A DNA stretch of 64,000 nucleotides, taken from contig NJBG01000001.1 of assembly GCA_005222965.1 (NCBI GenBank), positions 146,323-210,322 of the forward strand, written 5' to 3'. A program made the position numbers and the translations under genes. Origin of the DNA: Candidatus Woesearchaeota archaeon B3_Woes (GTDB lineage: Archaea; Nanobdellota; Nanobdellia; Woesearchaeales; B3-WOES). Shown here piece after piece: positions 16,384-25,124 of the stretch. The notes beneath the pieces were generated by a model. That model saw nothing but the letters and a program-made list of their open reading frames with translations. It ran no database searches and was not told the DNA's origin. Position 1 is the first letter of the stretch. Each line of letters opens with the position of its first letter.

Positions 16384-17793
16384 ATGGCTCACGTAGCAGA
16401 CTATAAGAAAAAAGTTGTAGATGGTTTTGTTAAACTAATCAAAGAATATCCTATAGTCGGTGCTATAGATGTGGAAGGTATGCCAACTGCTCAGCTTCAA
16501 AAGATGAGGGAAACACTAAGAGAAAACGATGTTGTCTTATTAATGTCAAAAAGAAGGATTATGAAAATAGCTTTGGAAAAAGCCAAAGAAGAAAAAAAAG
16601 GTATTGAAGAGTTAGAAAAAAATTTACAAGGAATGCCTGCTTTAATATTTTCAAAAGTAGATTCTTTCAAACTATATAAATTATTAAAACAAAGCAAGAG
16701 CGAAGCTCCTGCAAAACCAGGCCAAATAGCTCCAAAAGATATTGTAGTTAATGCTGGCAAAACCAACTTCTTACCTGGTCCAATCATTAGTGAATTAAGT
16801 GGTGTTGGAATTAAATCAGGAGTTGAAGACGGAAAAGTGGCTATAAAAGAAGATTGTGTTGTATGTAAAGAAGGCGAAACAATAAACGCACAACTTGCAG
16901 GACTTTTAACAAGATTAAACATTAAACCAATGGAAATTGGGTTAAACTTAGTAGCATCTTTTGAAAAAGGGGTTATCTTCAAGAGAGATGTTTTAGATAT
17001 TGATGAAGAAAAATTCTTATCAGATATAACAAAAGCAGCATCAGAATCATTTAACTTAAGTGTTGAAGCAGGTTATATAACAAAAGAGAATGTTGATGTA
17101 ATCATAAACAATGTTTTCTATAGTTGTAAAGCGCTTGCAGAAGAAAGCAAGTTTATGGCAGATGTTGTTGTAGAAGATATGTTGGCACAAGCAGAGCAAG
17201 GTGCAAAATCACTACAAGCAGAAGCAAAAGTAGAAGTTACTCAAGCCAAAGAAGAACCAAAAGCAGAAGAGAAACCCTCTGCTGTTGAAAAACCTAAAGA
17301 GGAAAAACCTCCTGAAGAAGTAGAAACACCAGCAGAGAAAAAGGAAGAAGAGCTTTTAGAAAAAGAAAAAGAGATTATTGAAGAAGAGAAAAAGCTTGAA
17401 GAACCTAAAGATGAAGAAAAGCCTGCTGTTGAAAAAGAAGTTGAAGAAGCTGTAAAAGAGGAAGAGGAGAAAAAACTTGAAAAAGAAAGAATTGATACTG
17501 AAAAAGAAATCGAGAAAGTAGAGAAAGAAAAAGAACCAACAACAGACGAAAAAATAGCAAAGATGGTTCAATCACAACAAAAACATGCTTCTGGTGAAGA
17601 TAAAAAAGAAAGTGCAGAAGCACTTATTGAAGAAGTAGAATCCAAAGTCGATAAAGAGAAAAAAGAAATAGAAGAAGTTGAAAATATTGTAGATCAATTA
17701 AAAAAAGGTAAGTCTATAAAACCACAAGAAGATGATAAAGTTCCTAGTGCTGCTGAACTAGCAGCTAAAAAACAAAAAGAATCTCAAGATTGA
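16384..17793 (+). CDS. rplP0: Large subunit ribosomal protein L10 (P0) with long charged C-terminal extension
   Basis: 469 residues against about 280-350 in most archaea. Residues 1 to about 270 show the rRNA-binding domain, the insertion domain (FLPGPIISELSGVGIKSG) and the helical spine that binds L12 dimers. Residues about 275-450 are a highly charged stretch of Glu and Lys with few other residues, likely a long helix or disordered arm. The usual archaeal end (acidic hinge then MGFGLFG-like tip) is missing; instead it ends with KVPSAAELAAKKQKESQD. Together with L12 it forms the stalk that recruits translational GTPases. Confidence 0.93.
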   Translation: MAHVADYKKKVVDGFVKLIKEYPIVGAIDVEGMPTAQLQKMRETLRENDVVLLMSKRRIMKIALEKAKEEKKGIEELEKNLQGMPALIFSKVDSFKLYKLLKQSKSEAPAKPGQIAPKDIVVNAGKTNFLPGPIISELSGVGIKSGVEDGKVAIKEDCVVCKEGETINAQLAGLLTRLNIKPMEIGLNLVASFEKGVIFKRDVLDIDEEKFLSDITKAASESFNLSVEAGYITKENVDVIINNVFYSCKALAEESKFMADVVVEDMLAQAEQGAKSLQAEAKVEVTQAKEEPKAEEKPSAVEKPKEEKPPEEVETPAEKKEEELLEKEKEIIEEEKKLEEPKDEEKPAVEKEVEEAVKEEEEKKLEKERIDTEKEIEKVEKEKEPTTDEKIAKMVQSQQKHASGEDKKESAEALIEEVESKVDKEKKEIEEVENIVDQLKKGKSIKPQEDDKVPSAAELAAKKQKESQD

Positions 17794-17811
17794 AAATAGG
17801 AGGAAAACAAA

Positions 17812-18129
17812 ATGGAATATATATATGCAGCAATGTTGCTTCATAAAGCAGGTCAAAAAATCGAGGAAGCTTCTGTTAAAAAAGTATTAGAATCAGCAGG
17901 AGTTAAGCCTGATGAAGCTAGAGTAAAAGCTTTAGTAGCTGCTTTAGACGGAGTTAATATTGATGAAGCCATAAAAAAGGCTGCTGTACCTGTTGCTGCT
18001 GCATCTGCTCCTGCAGAAGGAGGAGACAAAAAAGCAGAACAAAGTGCAGAAAAGAAAGAAAAAGCTAAGAAAGAAGAAGAAGCATCATCTGAGCAGGCAG
18101 CTGCTGGTTTGGGTGCATTATTCGGATAA
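17812..18129 (+). CDS. rpl12: Large subunit ribosomal protein L12 (P1/P2 type)
   Basis: 105 residues. The N-terminal dimerisation and L10-binding domain ([17 protein letters not shown]) is followed by an Ala/Glu/Lys-rich hinge and the conserved hydrophobic tip GLGALFG that binds translational GTPases. AGGAGG precedes the ATG by the right distance. It lies 18 nt after L10 in the same operon, and a T-rich terminator follows the stop. Complete. Confidence 0.95.
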   Translation: MEYIYAAMLLHKAGQKIEEASVKKVLESAGVKPDEARVKALVAALDGVNIDEAIKKAAVPVAAASAPAEGGDKKAEQSAEKKEKAKKEEEASSEQAAAGLGALFG

Positions 18130-18131
18130 AC

Positions 18132-18150
18132 GCTTTTTTTATTTTTTTTA
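18132..18150 (+). terminator. T-rich terminator after the L1-L10-L12 operon
   Basis: Directly after the L12 stop are two runs of seven or eight T separated by one A (18134-18149). U-rich tracts without a hairpin are the usual archaeal intrinsic terminator. The next gene starts at 18176. Confidence 0.65.
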
Positions 18151-18175
18151 AAAATGCCAGAGAACGTGAGCGGAC

Positions 18176-19063
18176 ATGCTATCGAAAGAAGAACAGAAAG
18201 AATTATTTAGAAAGAAATCTAAACTAAATGAAGAAATAAAAGGTTTAAGAAAAGAACTTAACCAAATAAATGATAAAAAAGAGTCTGCTTTTGATAAAAA
18301 AGAAAAAGTAACTGGTTCTATATCAAATCTGATTAATAGAGTTAAATCTTCTAAAAGTCAGAGGGATAAATTAACTAAGGAAGTTAAAGAAGTCAAGGTA
18401 AATAGGCAAAAGTATAATGATAAAATAAAAAAAGAAATATATCAGATAAAAGAATTGAACAAAGAGAAAAAGAGAATACAAAAAAAATACAACATAAAAG
18501 AGGATCCTTCTTCTATAAAAAGAGATATTGACGCTTTAGAAAGTAAAATTGAAACAGAAGTTATGAGTTTTGATAAAGAAAAGAAATTTATGAAAAATAT
18601 AAAAGATTTAAAGAAAAAATATGAAAAAGTAAAAATTGTTTCTGATGTCTTTGATAAAATTCATGAAGTTGATAAAAAAATAAAAGAGTTAAGAAAAGAA
18701 TCAAATGATAAACACAAAGAAATACAAAAAAAAGCTCAACAATCTCAATCTAAACATGAAGAACTTATTGAAACAAGCAAAGAAATAGATGATCTAAAAG
18801 GCAAAGAAGAAGAAACTTATAAGAAATTCTTTGATACAAAGAAAAGATTTACTGAGATAAATGATCAACTAAAAGAAAAACTAACAGAAATTAGCAAAAT
18901 AAACGAACAGTTAAAAAAATATAATAATGAAGTAGTTAAAACAAAAAAAGATGCTGTAAATAAAAGCCTAAAAGAAAAAGCAGCAGTAGTTGAAGAAAAA
19001 ATAAAAAACAAGAAAAAGTTAACAACAGAAGACTTACTAATTCTACAAGGCTCTGAAAAATAA
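18176..19063 (+). CDS. Conserved archaeal coiled-coil protein (COG1340-like)
   Basis: 295 residues, nearly all predicted coiled coil with dense Lys/Glu heptads and no enzymatic motif. Proteins of this length and composition are widespread in archaea and are sometimes filed under COG1340; their role is unknown. The start lies 46 nt after L12, beyond the T-rich tract, so it may be expressed by read-through or its own weak promoter. The neighbourhood with stalk proteins suggests, but does not prove, a ribosome- or chromosome-associated structural function. Confidence 0.7.
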   Translation: MLSKEEQKELFRKKSKLNEEIKGLRKELNQINDKKESAFDKKEKVTGSISNLINRVKSSKSQRDKLTKEVKEVKVNRQKYNDKIKKEIYQIKELNKEKKRIQKKYNIKEDPSSIKRDIDALESKIETEVMSFDKEKKFMKNIKDLKKKYEKVKIVSDVFDKIHEVDKKIKELRKESNDKHKEIQKKAQQSQSKHEELIETSKEIDDLKGKEEETYKKFFDTKKRFTEINDQLKEKLTEISKINEQLKKYNNEVVKTKKDAVNKSLKEKAAVVEEKIKNKKKLTTEDLLILQGSEK

Positions 19064-19118
19064 ATTCAAAAGATTTAAATACGTCCCTGATTGGTTACTA
19101 ATCAAAAGAGGTGTGAAT

Positions 19119-21506
19119 TTGGCTAAATCAAATAAGATTATTCTATGGTTTAAAGAACTAGGCATAAAAGACGTAAAGTATGTAGGAGGTAAAAACGCAT
19201 CTCTTGGAGAGATGTATCAAAAACTAACCAAAAAAGGAGTTAATCTTCCAAACGGTTTTGCGGTTACTGCTTATTCTTATCAATACCTTATCAAATATAA
19301 TAAACTAGACAAAGAAATCAGAAAAACACTAAGAGGTTTAGATACTTCAAATATTAGAGACTTAGCTGAAAGAGGTAAACAAGTTAGAAACTTAATTTTA
19401 AATGCAGAATTTCCAGAAAAATTAACAAAAGAAATAGAAAAAGCGTATGATAAATTGTGCAAAGAGTATGGCCAAAACACAGATGTGGCTGTGCGTTCAT
19501 CAGCTACTGCAGAAGATTTACCAGATGCTTCTTTTGCAGGCCAGCAAGAGACCTATCTCAATATAAGAGGAAAAGAATCCCTGATAAAAGCATGTAAAAA
19601 ATGTTTTGCTTCTCTATTCACTAACAGAGCCATTTCTTATAGGGTAGATAAAAAATTCAACCACTTTAAAGTCAGCCTAAGTATTGGCGTTCAAAAGATG
19701 ATTAGAAGCGACAAAGCATCTAGCGGAGTAATGTTTTCAATAGATACTGATTCCGGATTTAAGGATGTAGTTTTAATAAACGCAGCATATGGCTTAGGTG
19801 AAAATGTTGTAAAAGGAACTGTTAATCCTGATTCTTATTATGTGTTTAAACCAACTTTGTTAAAAGGTTTTAAACCTATAATCGAGAAAAAAGTTGGTGA
19901 AAAAAAATTAAAAATGATTTATACAAATAATCAGAGGAATCCTACTAAAAATATAAAAACTTCTGAAAAAGAAAGAAAATCATTTGTTCTTAATCAAGAC
20001 GAGTTGTTAAAATTAGCAAACTGGGGGTGTCTAATTGAACAACACTACAAAAAAGCAATGGATATAGAATGGGCAAAAGATGGAATAACAAAAAAATTAT
20101 ACATAGTACAGGCAAGACCTGAAACAGTTCAAAGTCAAAAAAATATTAATGTTTTAGAAGATTATGAAATGATTAAAAAAGGTCCAATTATTACAATAGG
20201 ACAAAGCGTTGGTTCAAAAGTTGGTTCTGGTAAATCAAATATAATAACAAATGTAAGAGATATTAATAGATTCAAAAAGGGGGAAGTTTTAGTTACAGAA
20301 ATGACAGATCCTGATTGGGAGCCAATAATGAAGATTGCTTCTGCTATTGTCACAGAAAAAGGGGGCAGAACCTGTCATGCGGCAATTATCTCCCGTGAAT
20401 TGGGTGTTCCTTGTGTTGTTGGAACAAACAATGCTACTAAAAAAATAAAATCAAAAGAAAATATTACTGTAAGTTGTGCAGAAGGAGAAAAAGGATTTGT
20501 CTACAAAGGAATTATTCCTTTTAAAGTAAATAGAATAAATGTAAGAAAACATAAAAGACCTAAAACAAAAATAATGATGAATGTAGGAAACCCAGAACAA
20601 GCTTTTGAATTTTCTTTTATACCAAACGACGGTGTAGGATTAGCTAGAGAGGAGTTTATCATAAACGAATACATCAAAATCCATCCAAAAGCGCTTATTA
20701 ATTTTTCAAAAATCAAAGATAAAAAAACAAAACAAAAAATAGAGAGCATGACTTATGGTTACAAAAACAAAACAGAGTTTTTTGTAAATAAACTAGCCCA
20801 AGGGGTTAGTATGATTGGAGCTGCATTCTATCCAAAAGATGTTATTGTTAGATTATCTGATTTTAAATCAAACGAATATGCTAATTTAATTGGCGGAAAA
20901 GAATATGAACCAATAGAAGATAATCCAATGCTTGGTTGGAGAGGAGCTTCAAGATATTATTCTGATTATAAAGATGCTTTTGCATTAGAATGTAAAGCAA
21001 TGAAAAAGGTTCGTGAAGAATTTGGATTAAAAAATGTAAAACTAATGGTTCCTTTTTGCAGAACAGTGGAAGAAGGTAAAAAAGTTCTAGAAGAAATGAA
21101 AAAAAATGGATTAACAAGAGGAAAAGACAACCTAGAAATTTATGTAATGTGTGAAATTCCTTCAAATGTTATACTAGCAGATGAATTTTCTGAAATATTT
21201 GATGGATTTTCAATTGGTTCAAACGATCTAACACAATTAACCCTAGGTCTAGATAGAGATTCAGAACTAGTTAGCAGTATTTATGATGAAAGGAACATGG
21301 CTGTAAAAAAATTAATTGCTTTGGTAATATCTAAAGCAAAAAAGAATAATAAAAAGATAGGAATTTGCGGCCAGGCACCCTCTGATTTCCCTGAATTTGC
21401 TCAATTTCTAGTTCATTGTGGTATTGATTCTATAAGTCTAAACCCAGACACAGTTGTCAAAACAACATTAGCAATATTAAAAGAAGAAAAGAGAATTAAT
21501 TCTTAA
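19119..21506 (+). CDS. ppsA: Phosphoenolpyruvate synthase
   Basis: About 795 residues. The start is a TTG at 19119, five bases after GAGGTG; a GTG at 19113 in the same frame overlaps that Shine-Dalgarno site and is less likely. Domains in order: N-terminal ATP-binding domain (VGGKNASLGEM, VRSSATAEDLPDASFAGQQE), central phosphohistidine domain with GGRTCHAAIISRELGVPCVVG (His that carries phosphate), and C-terminal PEP-binding barrel (SIGSNDLTQLTLGLDRDS, then GQAPSD). It converts pyruvate, ATP and water to PEP, AMP and phosphate, or runs in reverse in some archaea. With glpX, fba and pgi in this window it supplies gluconeogenesis. Confidence 0.93.
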   Translation: MAKSNKIILWFKELGIKDVKYVGGKNASLGEMYQKLTKKGVNLPNGFAVTAYSYQYLIKYNKLDKEIRKTLRGLDTSNIRDLAERGKQVRNLILNAEFPEKLTKEIEKAYDKLCKEYGQNTDVAVRSSATAEDLPDASFAGQQETYLNIRGKESLIKACKKCFASLFTNRAISYRVDKKFNHFKVSLSIGVQKMIRSDKASSGVMFSIDTDSGFKDVVLINAAYGLGENVVKGTVNPDSYYVFKPTLLKGFKPIIEKKVGEKKLKMIYTNNQRNPTKNIKTSEKERKSFVLNQDELLKLANWGCLIEQHYKKAMDIEWAKDGITKKLYIVQARPETVQSQKNINVLEDYEMIKKGPIITIGQSVGSKVGSGKSNIITNVRDINRFKKGEVLVTEMTDPDWEPIMKIASAIVTEKGGRTCHAAIISRELGVPCVVGTNNATKKIKSKENITVSCAEGEKGFVYKGIIPFKVNRINVRKHKRPKTKIMMNVGNPEQAFEFSFIPNDGVGLAREEFIINEYIKIHPKALINFSKIKDKKTKQKIESMTYGYKNKTEFFVNKLAQGVSMIGAAFYPKDVIVRLSDFKSNEYANLIGGKEYEPIEDNPMLGWRGASRYYSDYKDAFALECKAMKKVREEFGLKNVKLMVPFCRTVEEGKKVLEEMKKNGLTRGKDNLEIYVMCEIPSNVILADEFSEIFDGFSIGSNDLTQLTLGLDRDSELVSSIYDERNMAVKKLIALVISKAKKNNKKIGICGQAPSDFPEFAQFLVHCGIDSISLNPDTVVKTTLAILKEEKRINS

Positions 21507-22194
21507 TTAAAACTTCTTTAAAAAAACCATCAACACTTTTTTTCATATCATCAATTTCTTTTTGTTTGTATGAAGTTATATTCTTAAATCTATTTTCTAT
21601 CATATCTCTATTTGATCTAAAATTCTGTAAAATATATTTTTTAGAACCCTTTAGCAATTTTCCTATCTTCAAAATATTCTCTTTTGTTATCAACCCAGGA
21701 ACAACAGTAGTTCTAAACTCATAGTCAATCTCGGATTTTTGGATTAGTTTGATTGATTTTTTTATTTGATTAATATCAACATTAACACCAACAACATTTT
21801 CATAATCCTCTAAACTTGTCTTAACATCCATTGCAATATAATCTAATAATTTATTATCAATCAATCTCTTAATCATAGCAGGATTATAACCATCTGTATC
21901 TAGTTTAACTAAAAATTCTTTTTCTTTGATTTGAGAAATAAAAGAAGGCAAATCTGTATAAAGAGTAGGCTCCCCACCAGTTATACAAACACCATCAAGC
22001 CATTTTTTTCTTTTTTCTAGAAAAGATAATACTTCATCTTCTTTTATTGTTTTAAGATCTTTAGAATGAAGAACTAAATCTGGATTATGGCAAAATCCAC
22101 ATCTAAAATTGCACCCGCCTACAAAAATTGTAGCAACACCATAAGGCTCAAAATCTATCAAAGACATTTTTTGAAGCCCTTTTATGAGGACCAT
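21496..22194 (-). CDS. nrdG: Anaerobic ribonucleotide reductase activating protein (radical SAM)
   Basis: 232 residues from ATG 22194, one nucleotide after the stop of the glutaredoxin-like gene. The radical SAM cluster motif C-x3-C-x2-C is present (Cys 28, 32, 35, in GGCNFRCGFCHNPD), followed by the GGEPTL segment that contacts SAM. It resembles the NrdG2 branch (longer, with a full C-terminal half) rather than the short E. coli form. It generates the glycyl radical on NrdD and is the third gene of the nrdD operon. Its end overlaps the convergent ppsA by 11 bases. Confidence 0.9.
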   Translation of the reverse strand: MVLIKGLQKMSLIDFEPYGVATIFVGGCNFRCGFCHNPDLVLHSKDLKTIKEDEVLSFLEKRKKWLDGVCITGGEPTLYTDLPSFISQIKEKEFLVKLDTDGYNPAMIKRLIDNKLLDYIAMDVKTSLEDYENVVGVNVDINQIKKSIKLIQKSEIDYEFRTTVVPGLITKENILKIGKLLKGSKKYILQNFRSNRDMIENRFKNITSYKQKEIDDMKKSVDGFFKEVLIKN

Positions 22195-22195
22195 C

Positions 22196-22441
22196 TTAGA
22201 CCAAACTCTTGTTTTCAATTACCCTTTTTATTTCGTCAATAGAGCGTGCTTCACTCTTAAACTCTTCGCCTTCAAAAAAAAGAACAGTAGGCACAGAATT
22301 TATATTAAATTTTTGTGCTTGTTCTAATCCTTCAGGTTGTGAAGCATCAATCTCTTCTCCTTCCATGTCAACGTTTTTCATAAATTCCTTTACAGTTGGG
22401 CAGTTTGGGCACATTGGTGTAAAAAACAATTTATATTTCAT
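22196..22441 (-). CDS. Glutaredoxin/NrdH-like thioredoxin-fold protein
   Basis: 81 residues of thioredoxin fold with the redox motif CPNC at positions 11-14 and the cis-Pro segment NSVPTVLFFEGEE. It lies two nucleotides after nrdD and one before nrdG, so it is likely the dithiol reductant for one of them, as NrdH serves other reductases. Whether it reduces NrdD directly or uses formate-independent electron supply is not visible. Complete. Confidence 0.88.
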   Translation of the reverse strand: MKYKLFFTPMCPNCPTVKEFMKNVDMEGEEIDASQPEGLEQAQKFNINSVPTVLFFEGEEFKSEARSIDEIKRVIENKSLV

Positions 22442-22442
22442 C

Positions 22443-24710
22443 TTAATCTGGATTTTTAATCTTTAAAACAGGTTCAATTTTACTCTTAAAATCTGAATCA
22501 AGGCTTTTTTGTTCACAATACTCTTCTCTAAATTTGAATTCTTCTGCTTTGCCTCTGTTCCATTGTTTTATTGGTCTGAAATAACCAACAATCCTGCTAT
22601 AAACCTCATTTTCGCCTCCACACTCTTTACACTCGTAAACCTCTCCTTTAGTATAACCATGTTTAGAGCATATCGAAAAGGTAGGTGTTATTGTAAAGTA
22701 AGGTAGTTTTGTATTATATGCAATTTTTTTGACTAATCTTTTGCATGATTCTCCACTGTTCATCTTTTCTCCTAAAAATGTATGGAAAATTGTACCTCCA
22801 GTGTATAGTGACTGTATTTTGTCTTGATGTTCTACTGCTTCAATTGCATCATCTGTATGATCAACAGATAATTGTGTTGAATTAGTCAAGAAAGGTTCAT
22901 CCTTTCCAGAAGTTATAATCTTATCACCATATAGTTCTTTGTCGAGCCTTGCAAATCTATAAGCTGTACTTTCAGCAGGTGTTGCTTCTAAATTATACAA
23001 ATTTTTTGTTTCGTTCTGGAATTCTTTTAATTTACCCCTCATAAAGTTCATTACTTCAATTGTAAAGTTTACTCCTTCTTCACTTTCAATACCTTTACCT
23101 ACGAAGTTTAAACAACATTCATGCATTCCACATATACCAATCGTGCTAAAATGATTGTCAAATGTTCCAAGGTATCTTTTTGTGAAAGGCATTAAACCAT
23201 TTTCTAAGTTTTTATCAACAACCTTTCTTTTTGTTTCTAAGCTGATCTTTCCTAATTCCATATAATGACTTAATTTGTCAAAGAACTCTTCTTTGGTTTT
23301 GTTCTCATAACCAAGTCTGTTCATATTTATTGTTACAACGCCAATTGAACCTGTTGAATCTCCTGGACCCCACATTCCTCCTGGCCTATTCATTAGCTCA
23401 TTTTGATCCAGATTTAATCTGCAGCACATTGCTCTTATAGACTTAGGATCTAGGTTGCTTCCAATATAGTTTTGGAAATATGGTGTACCATACTTTGCAG
23501 TTAAATCAAACAATAAATTTGATGTTTGATCATTCCAATCAAAATCTTTTGTTAGATTATATGTTGGTATTGGGAATGTAAATATTCTGCCGTTTGCATC
23601 TCCCTCTAACATTACCTCAATAAATGCCTTATTGATCATATCCATCTCTTTTTGACAGTCTCCATAAGTAAAGTCCTGTTCAACTCCTCCAACAATAGCT
23701 TTATCATTTTTCAGATCTTCAGGAGCCTTCCAATCAAAGGTTAGGTTTGAAAAAGGATATTGAGATCCCCATCTAGATGGTATATTCAAACTAAATACTA
23801 ATTGTTGTATAGCTTGCTTTACCTGTTTATAGGTTAAATTATCAGTCTTAATAAAAGGAGCTAATAGAGTGTCAACAGATGAAAAAGCCTGAGCACCTGC
23901 AAACTCCATTTGTAGACATCCAATAAAATTAACCATTTGATGTACAACAGTACTCATGTGCTTTGCTGGTTTACAATCAACTTTATTTGCTACTCCTCCA
24001 AAACCTTTTAATAACAAGTTCTTTAAAGACCAACCAGCACAATAACCAATTACACCATGGCTTAAATCATGGATATGCATATCTCCTTTTTTATGTGCTT
24101 CTGATACCTGAAGAGAATATAATTCATTCAGATTATAATTTTTCATAACCTCTCCTGCAGTATACAATAATAATCCTGAAAAAGAATAAGATTCATTACT
24201 ATTCTCTTTTGTATCCCACTTATTCTGATCAAGATATGTACTAATTACTTTTTGAACATTAACAAAAGTAGTTTTACCATCTCTTAGTTTTTTATGTTGA
24301 TCTCTGTAAAGAATATATGATTTTGCTGTTTTTGAATGTCCTTCCTCAACCAGAACCTTCTCAACAATATCCTGAACTTCTTCTACACTAGGGATATCTT
24401 CATTGAATTTTTGTTTGACAGTTTCAATAACTTTCTTACTTAATTTTTTTGATTCATCTTTATCAGAACCACCAACACTTTTAGCAGCCTGAAAAATAGC
24501 ATTAGTTATTTTATCAGTACTAAAATCAACAACCTTTCCATTTCTTTTTCTTATTTTAGCAATAAGGTGGTCTTCTACAATTTGTTCATATGTTGTAAAT
24601 CTATTTCCGCAATCATTACACTCTCTTCTTCTTCTATTCTTTAAAGAATCTTCAGAAGATCTCTTATCAATCACTTTTAATTTCTCAGAAGAACATTTTG
24701 GACATTTCAT
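22443..24710 (-). CDS. nrdD: Anaerobic ribonucleoside-triphosphate reductase with N-terminal NrdR-type zinc ribbon
   Basis: 755 residues. Residues 1-45 are an NrdR-like zinc ribbon: Cys 3, 6, 31, 34, VIDKR at 13-17, four consecutive Arg at 26-29, RFTTYE at 37-42, all at the spacing of the NrdR repressor as I recall it. An ATP-cone follows (about 48-140, with IRKRNGKVVDFSTDKI). The rest is the NrdD catalytic barrel, with an early HIHDLSHGVIGYCAG segment, a C-terminal zinc site (CSKHGY...CKECG) and the glycyl radical at about Gly 709 in RIVGYFRPIKQW. Normal NrdD has an ATP-cone but no such zinc ribbon; the standalone repressor has ribbon plus cone. The protein may therefore be both enzyme and dNTP-sensing DNA-binding repressor. 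AGGAGG precedes the ATG. Confidence 0.93.
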   Translation of the reverse strand: MKCPKCSSEKLKVIDKRSSEDSLKNRRRRECNDCGNRFTTYEQIVEDHLIAKIRKRNGKVVDFSTDKITNAIFQAAKSVGGSDKDESKKLSKKVIETVKQKFNEDIPSVEEVQDIVEKVLVEEGHSKTAKSYILYRDQHKKLRDGKTTFVNVQKVISTYLDQNKWDTKENSNESYSFSGLLLYTAGEVMKNYNLNELYSLQVSEAHKKGDMHIHDLSHGVIGYCAGWSLKNLLLKGFGGVANKVDCKPAKHMSTVVHQMVNFIGCLQMEFAGAQAFSSVDTLLAPFIKTDNLTYKQVKQAIQQLVFSLNIPSRWGSQYPFSNLTFDWKAPEDLKNDKAIVGGVEQDFTYGDCQKEMDMINKAFIEVMLEGDANGRIFTFPIPTYNLTKDFDWNDQTSNLLFDLTAKYGTPYFQNYIGSNLDPKSIRAMCCRLNLDQNELMNRPGGMWGPGDSTGSIGVVTINMNRLGYENKTKEEFFDKLSHYMELGKISLETKRKVVDKNLENGLMPFTKRYLGTFDNHFSTIGICGMHECCLNFVGKGIESEEGVNFTIEVMNFMRGKLKEFQNETKNLYNLEATPAESTAYRFARLDKELYGDKIITSGKDEPFLTNSTQLSVDHTDDAIEAVEHQDKIQSLYTGGTIFHTFLGEKMNSGESCKRLVKKIAYNTKLPYFTITPTFSICSKHGYTKGEVYECKECGGENEVYSRIVGYFRPIKQWNRGKAEEFKFREEYCEQKSLDSDFKSKIEPVLKIKNPD

Positions 24711-24711
24711 T

Positions 24712-24768
24712 TTATACCTCCTTAAGTGATAAGATGAAACAAAGAAATTTTAATTTCGCATGTTTCAT
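24712..24768 (-). CDS. Possible 18-residue leader peptide upstream of nrdD
   Basis: In the nrdD leader, GAGGTG (plus-strand 24778-24783) precedes two ATGs. The one at 24768, with nine-base spacing, opens an 18-codon frame (MKHAKLKFLCFILSLKEV) that covers the nrdD Shine-Dalgarno and stops one nucleotide before the nrdD ATG, a layout for translational coupling. The other ATG at 24775 gives a 17-codon frame but sits only two bases after the site. A stem-loop (ATGAAAC with GTTTCAT, inner GAAATT with AATTTC) lies within the frame. Expression is not shown. Confidence 0.35.
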   Translation of the reverse strand: MKHAKLKFLCFILSLKEV

Positions 24769-24829
24769 TTTTCATTTCACCTCGTTTTCAGTATCTTTTA
24801 TCTTAACTAGAATATTTTAGTAGATGTAG

Positions 24830-24911
24830 CTTATATATAAAACTTTGTAACAACTGTCTGATAAACACAAGATATTGTAGTCTTTTTTATGAAAAACACA
24901 ATATATTGTGG
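24830..24911 (-). promoter_or_regulatory. nrdD promoter with tandem NrdR-box-like palindromes
   Basis: TATA box at 24830-24842 (minus strand GTTTTATATATAAG), predicted start near 24805, about 95 nt before the nrdD ATG. Upstream of it are two 16-bp near-palindromes: ACACAAGATATTGTAG (24865-24880) and ACACAATATATTGTGG (24896-24911). The second matches the bacterial NrdR-box consensus acaCwAtATaTwGtgt at 15 of 16 positions and the first at 13. They are spaced 31 bp start to start with a 15-bp linker, the three-turn spacing of known NrdR operator pairs. The rest of this 414-bp gap up to 25124 is AT-rich with only a TTTAAATA box about 25 nt before the RelA-like gene. Confidence 0.7.
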
Positions 24912-25124
24912 TACACAATTTATATTAAAAACTAGAAAAAGCCATATTTACTAAAATAAAGCCCATATTTAAAGATTTAGCAATTCAAAAATCGATTATA
25001 AAAAACATATAATTAACAATTATTTTCAATATTGTAAATATAAAAAGTTTAATATATTTTGTAACTACTTAATAGTTATTAAAAAATAGAAACATTTAAA
25101 TATGATAATGACGATGCTGTTTCT

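Noticed and set aside
17356-17623. Antisense ORFs rich in Phe and Leu opposite the L10 tail
   Set aside because: They are mirror images of the Glu/Lys-rich coding strand, have no start signals, and are composition artefacts.
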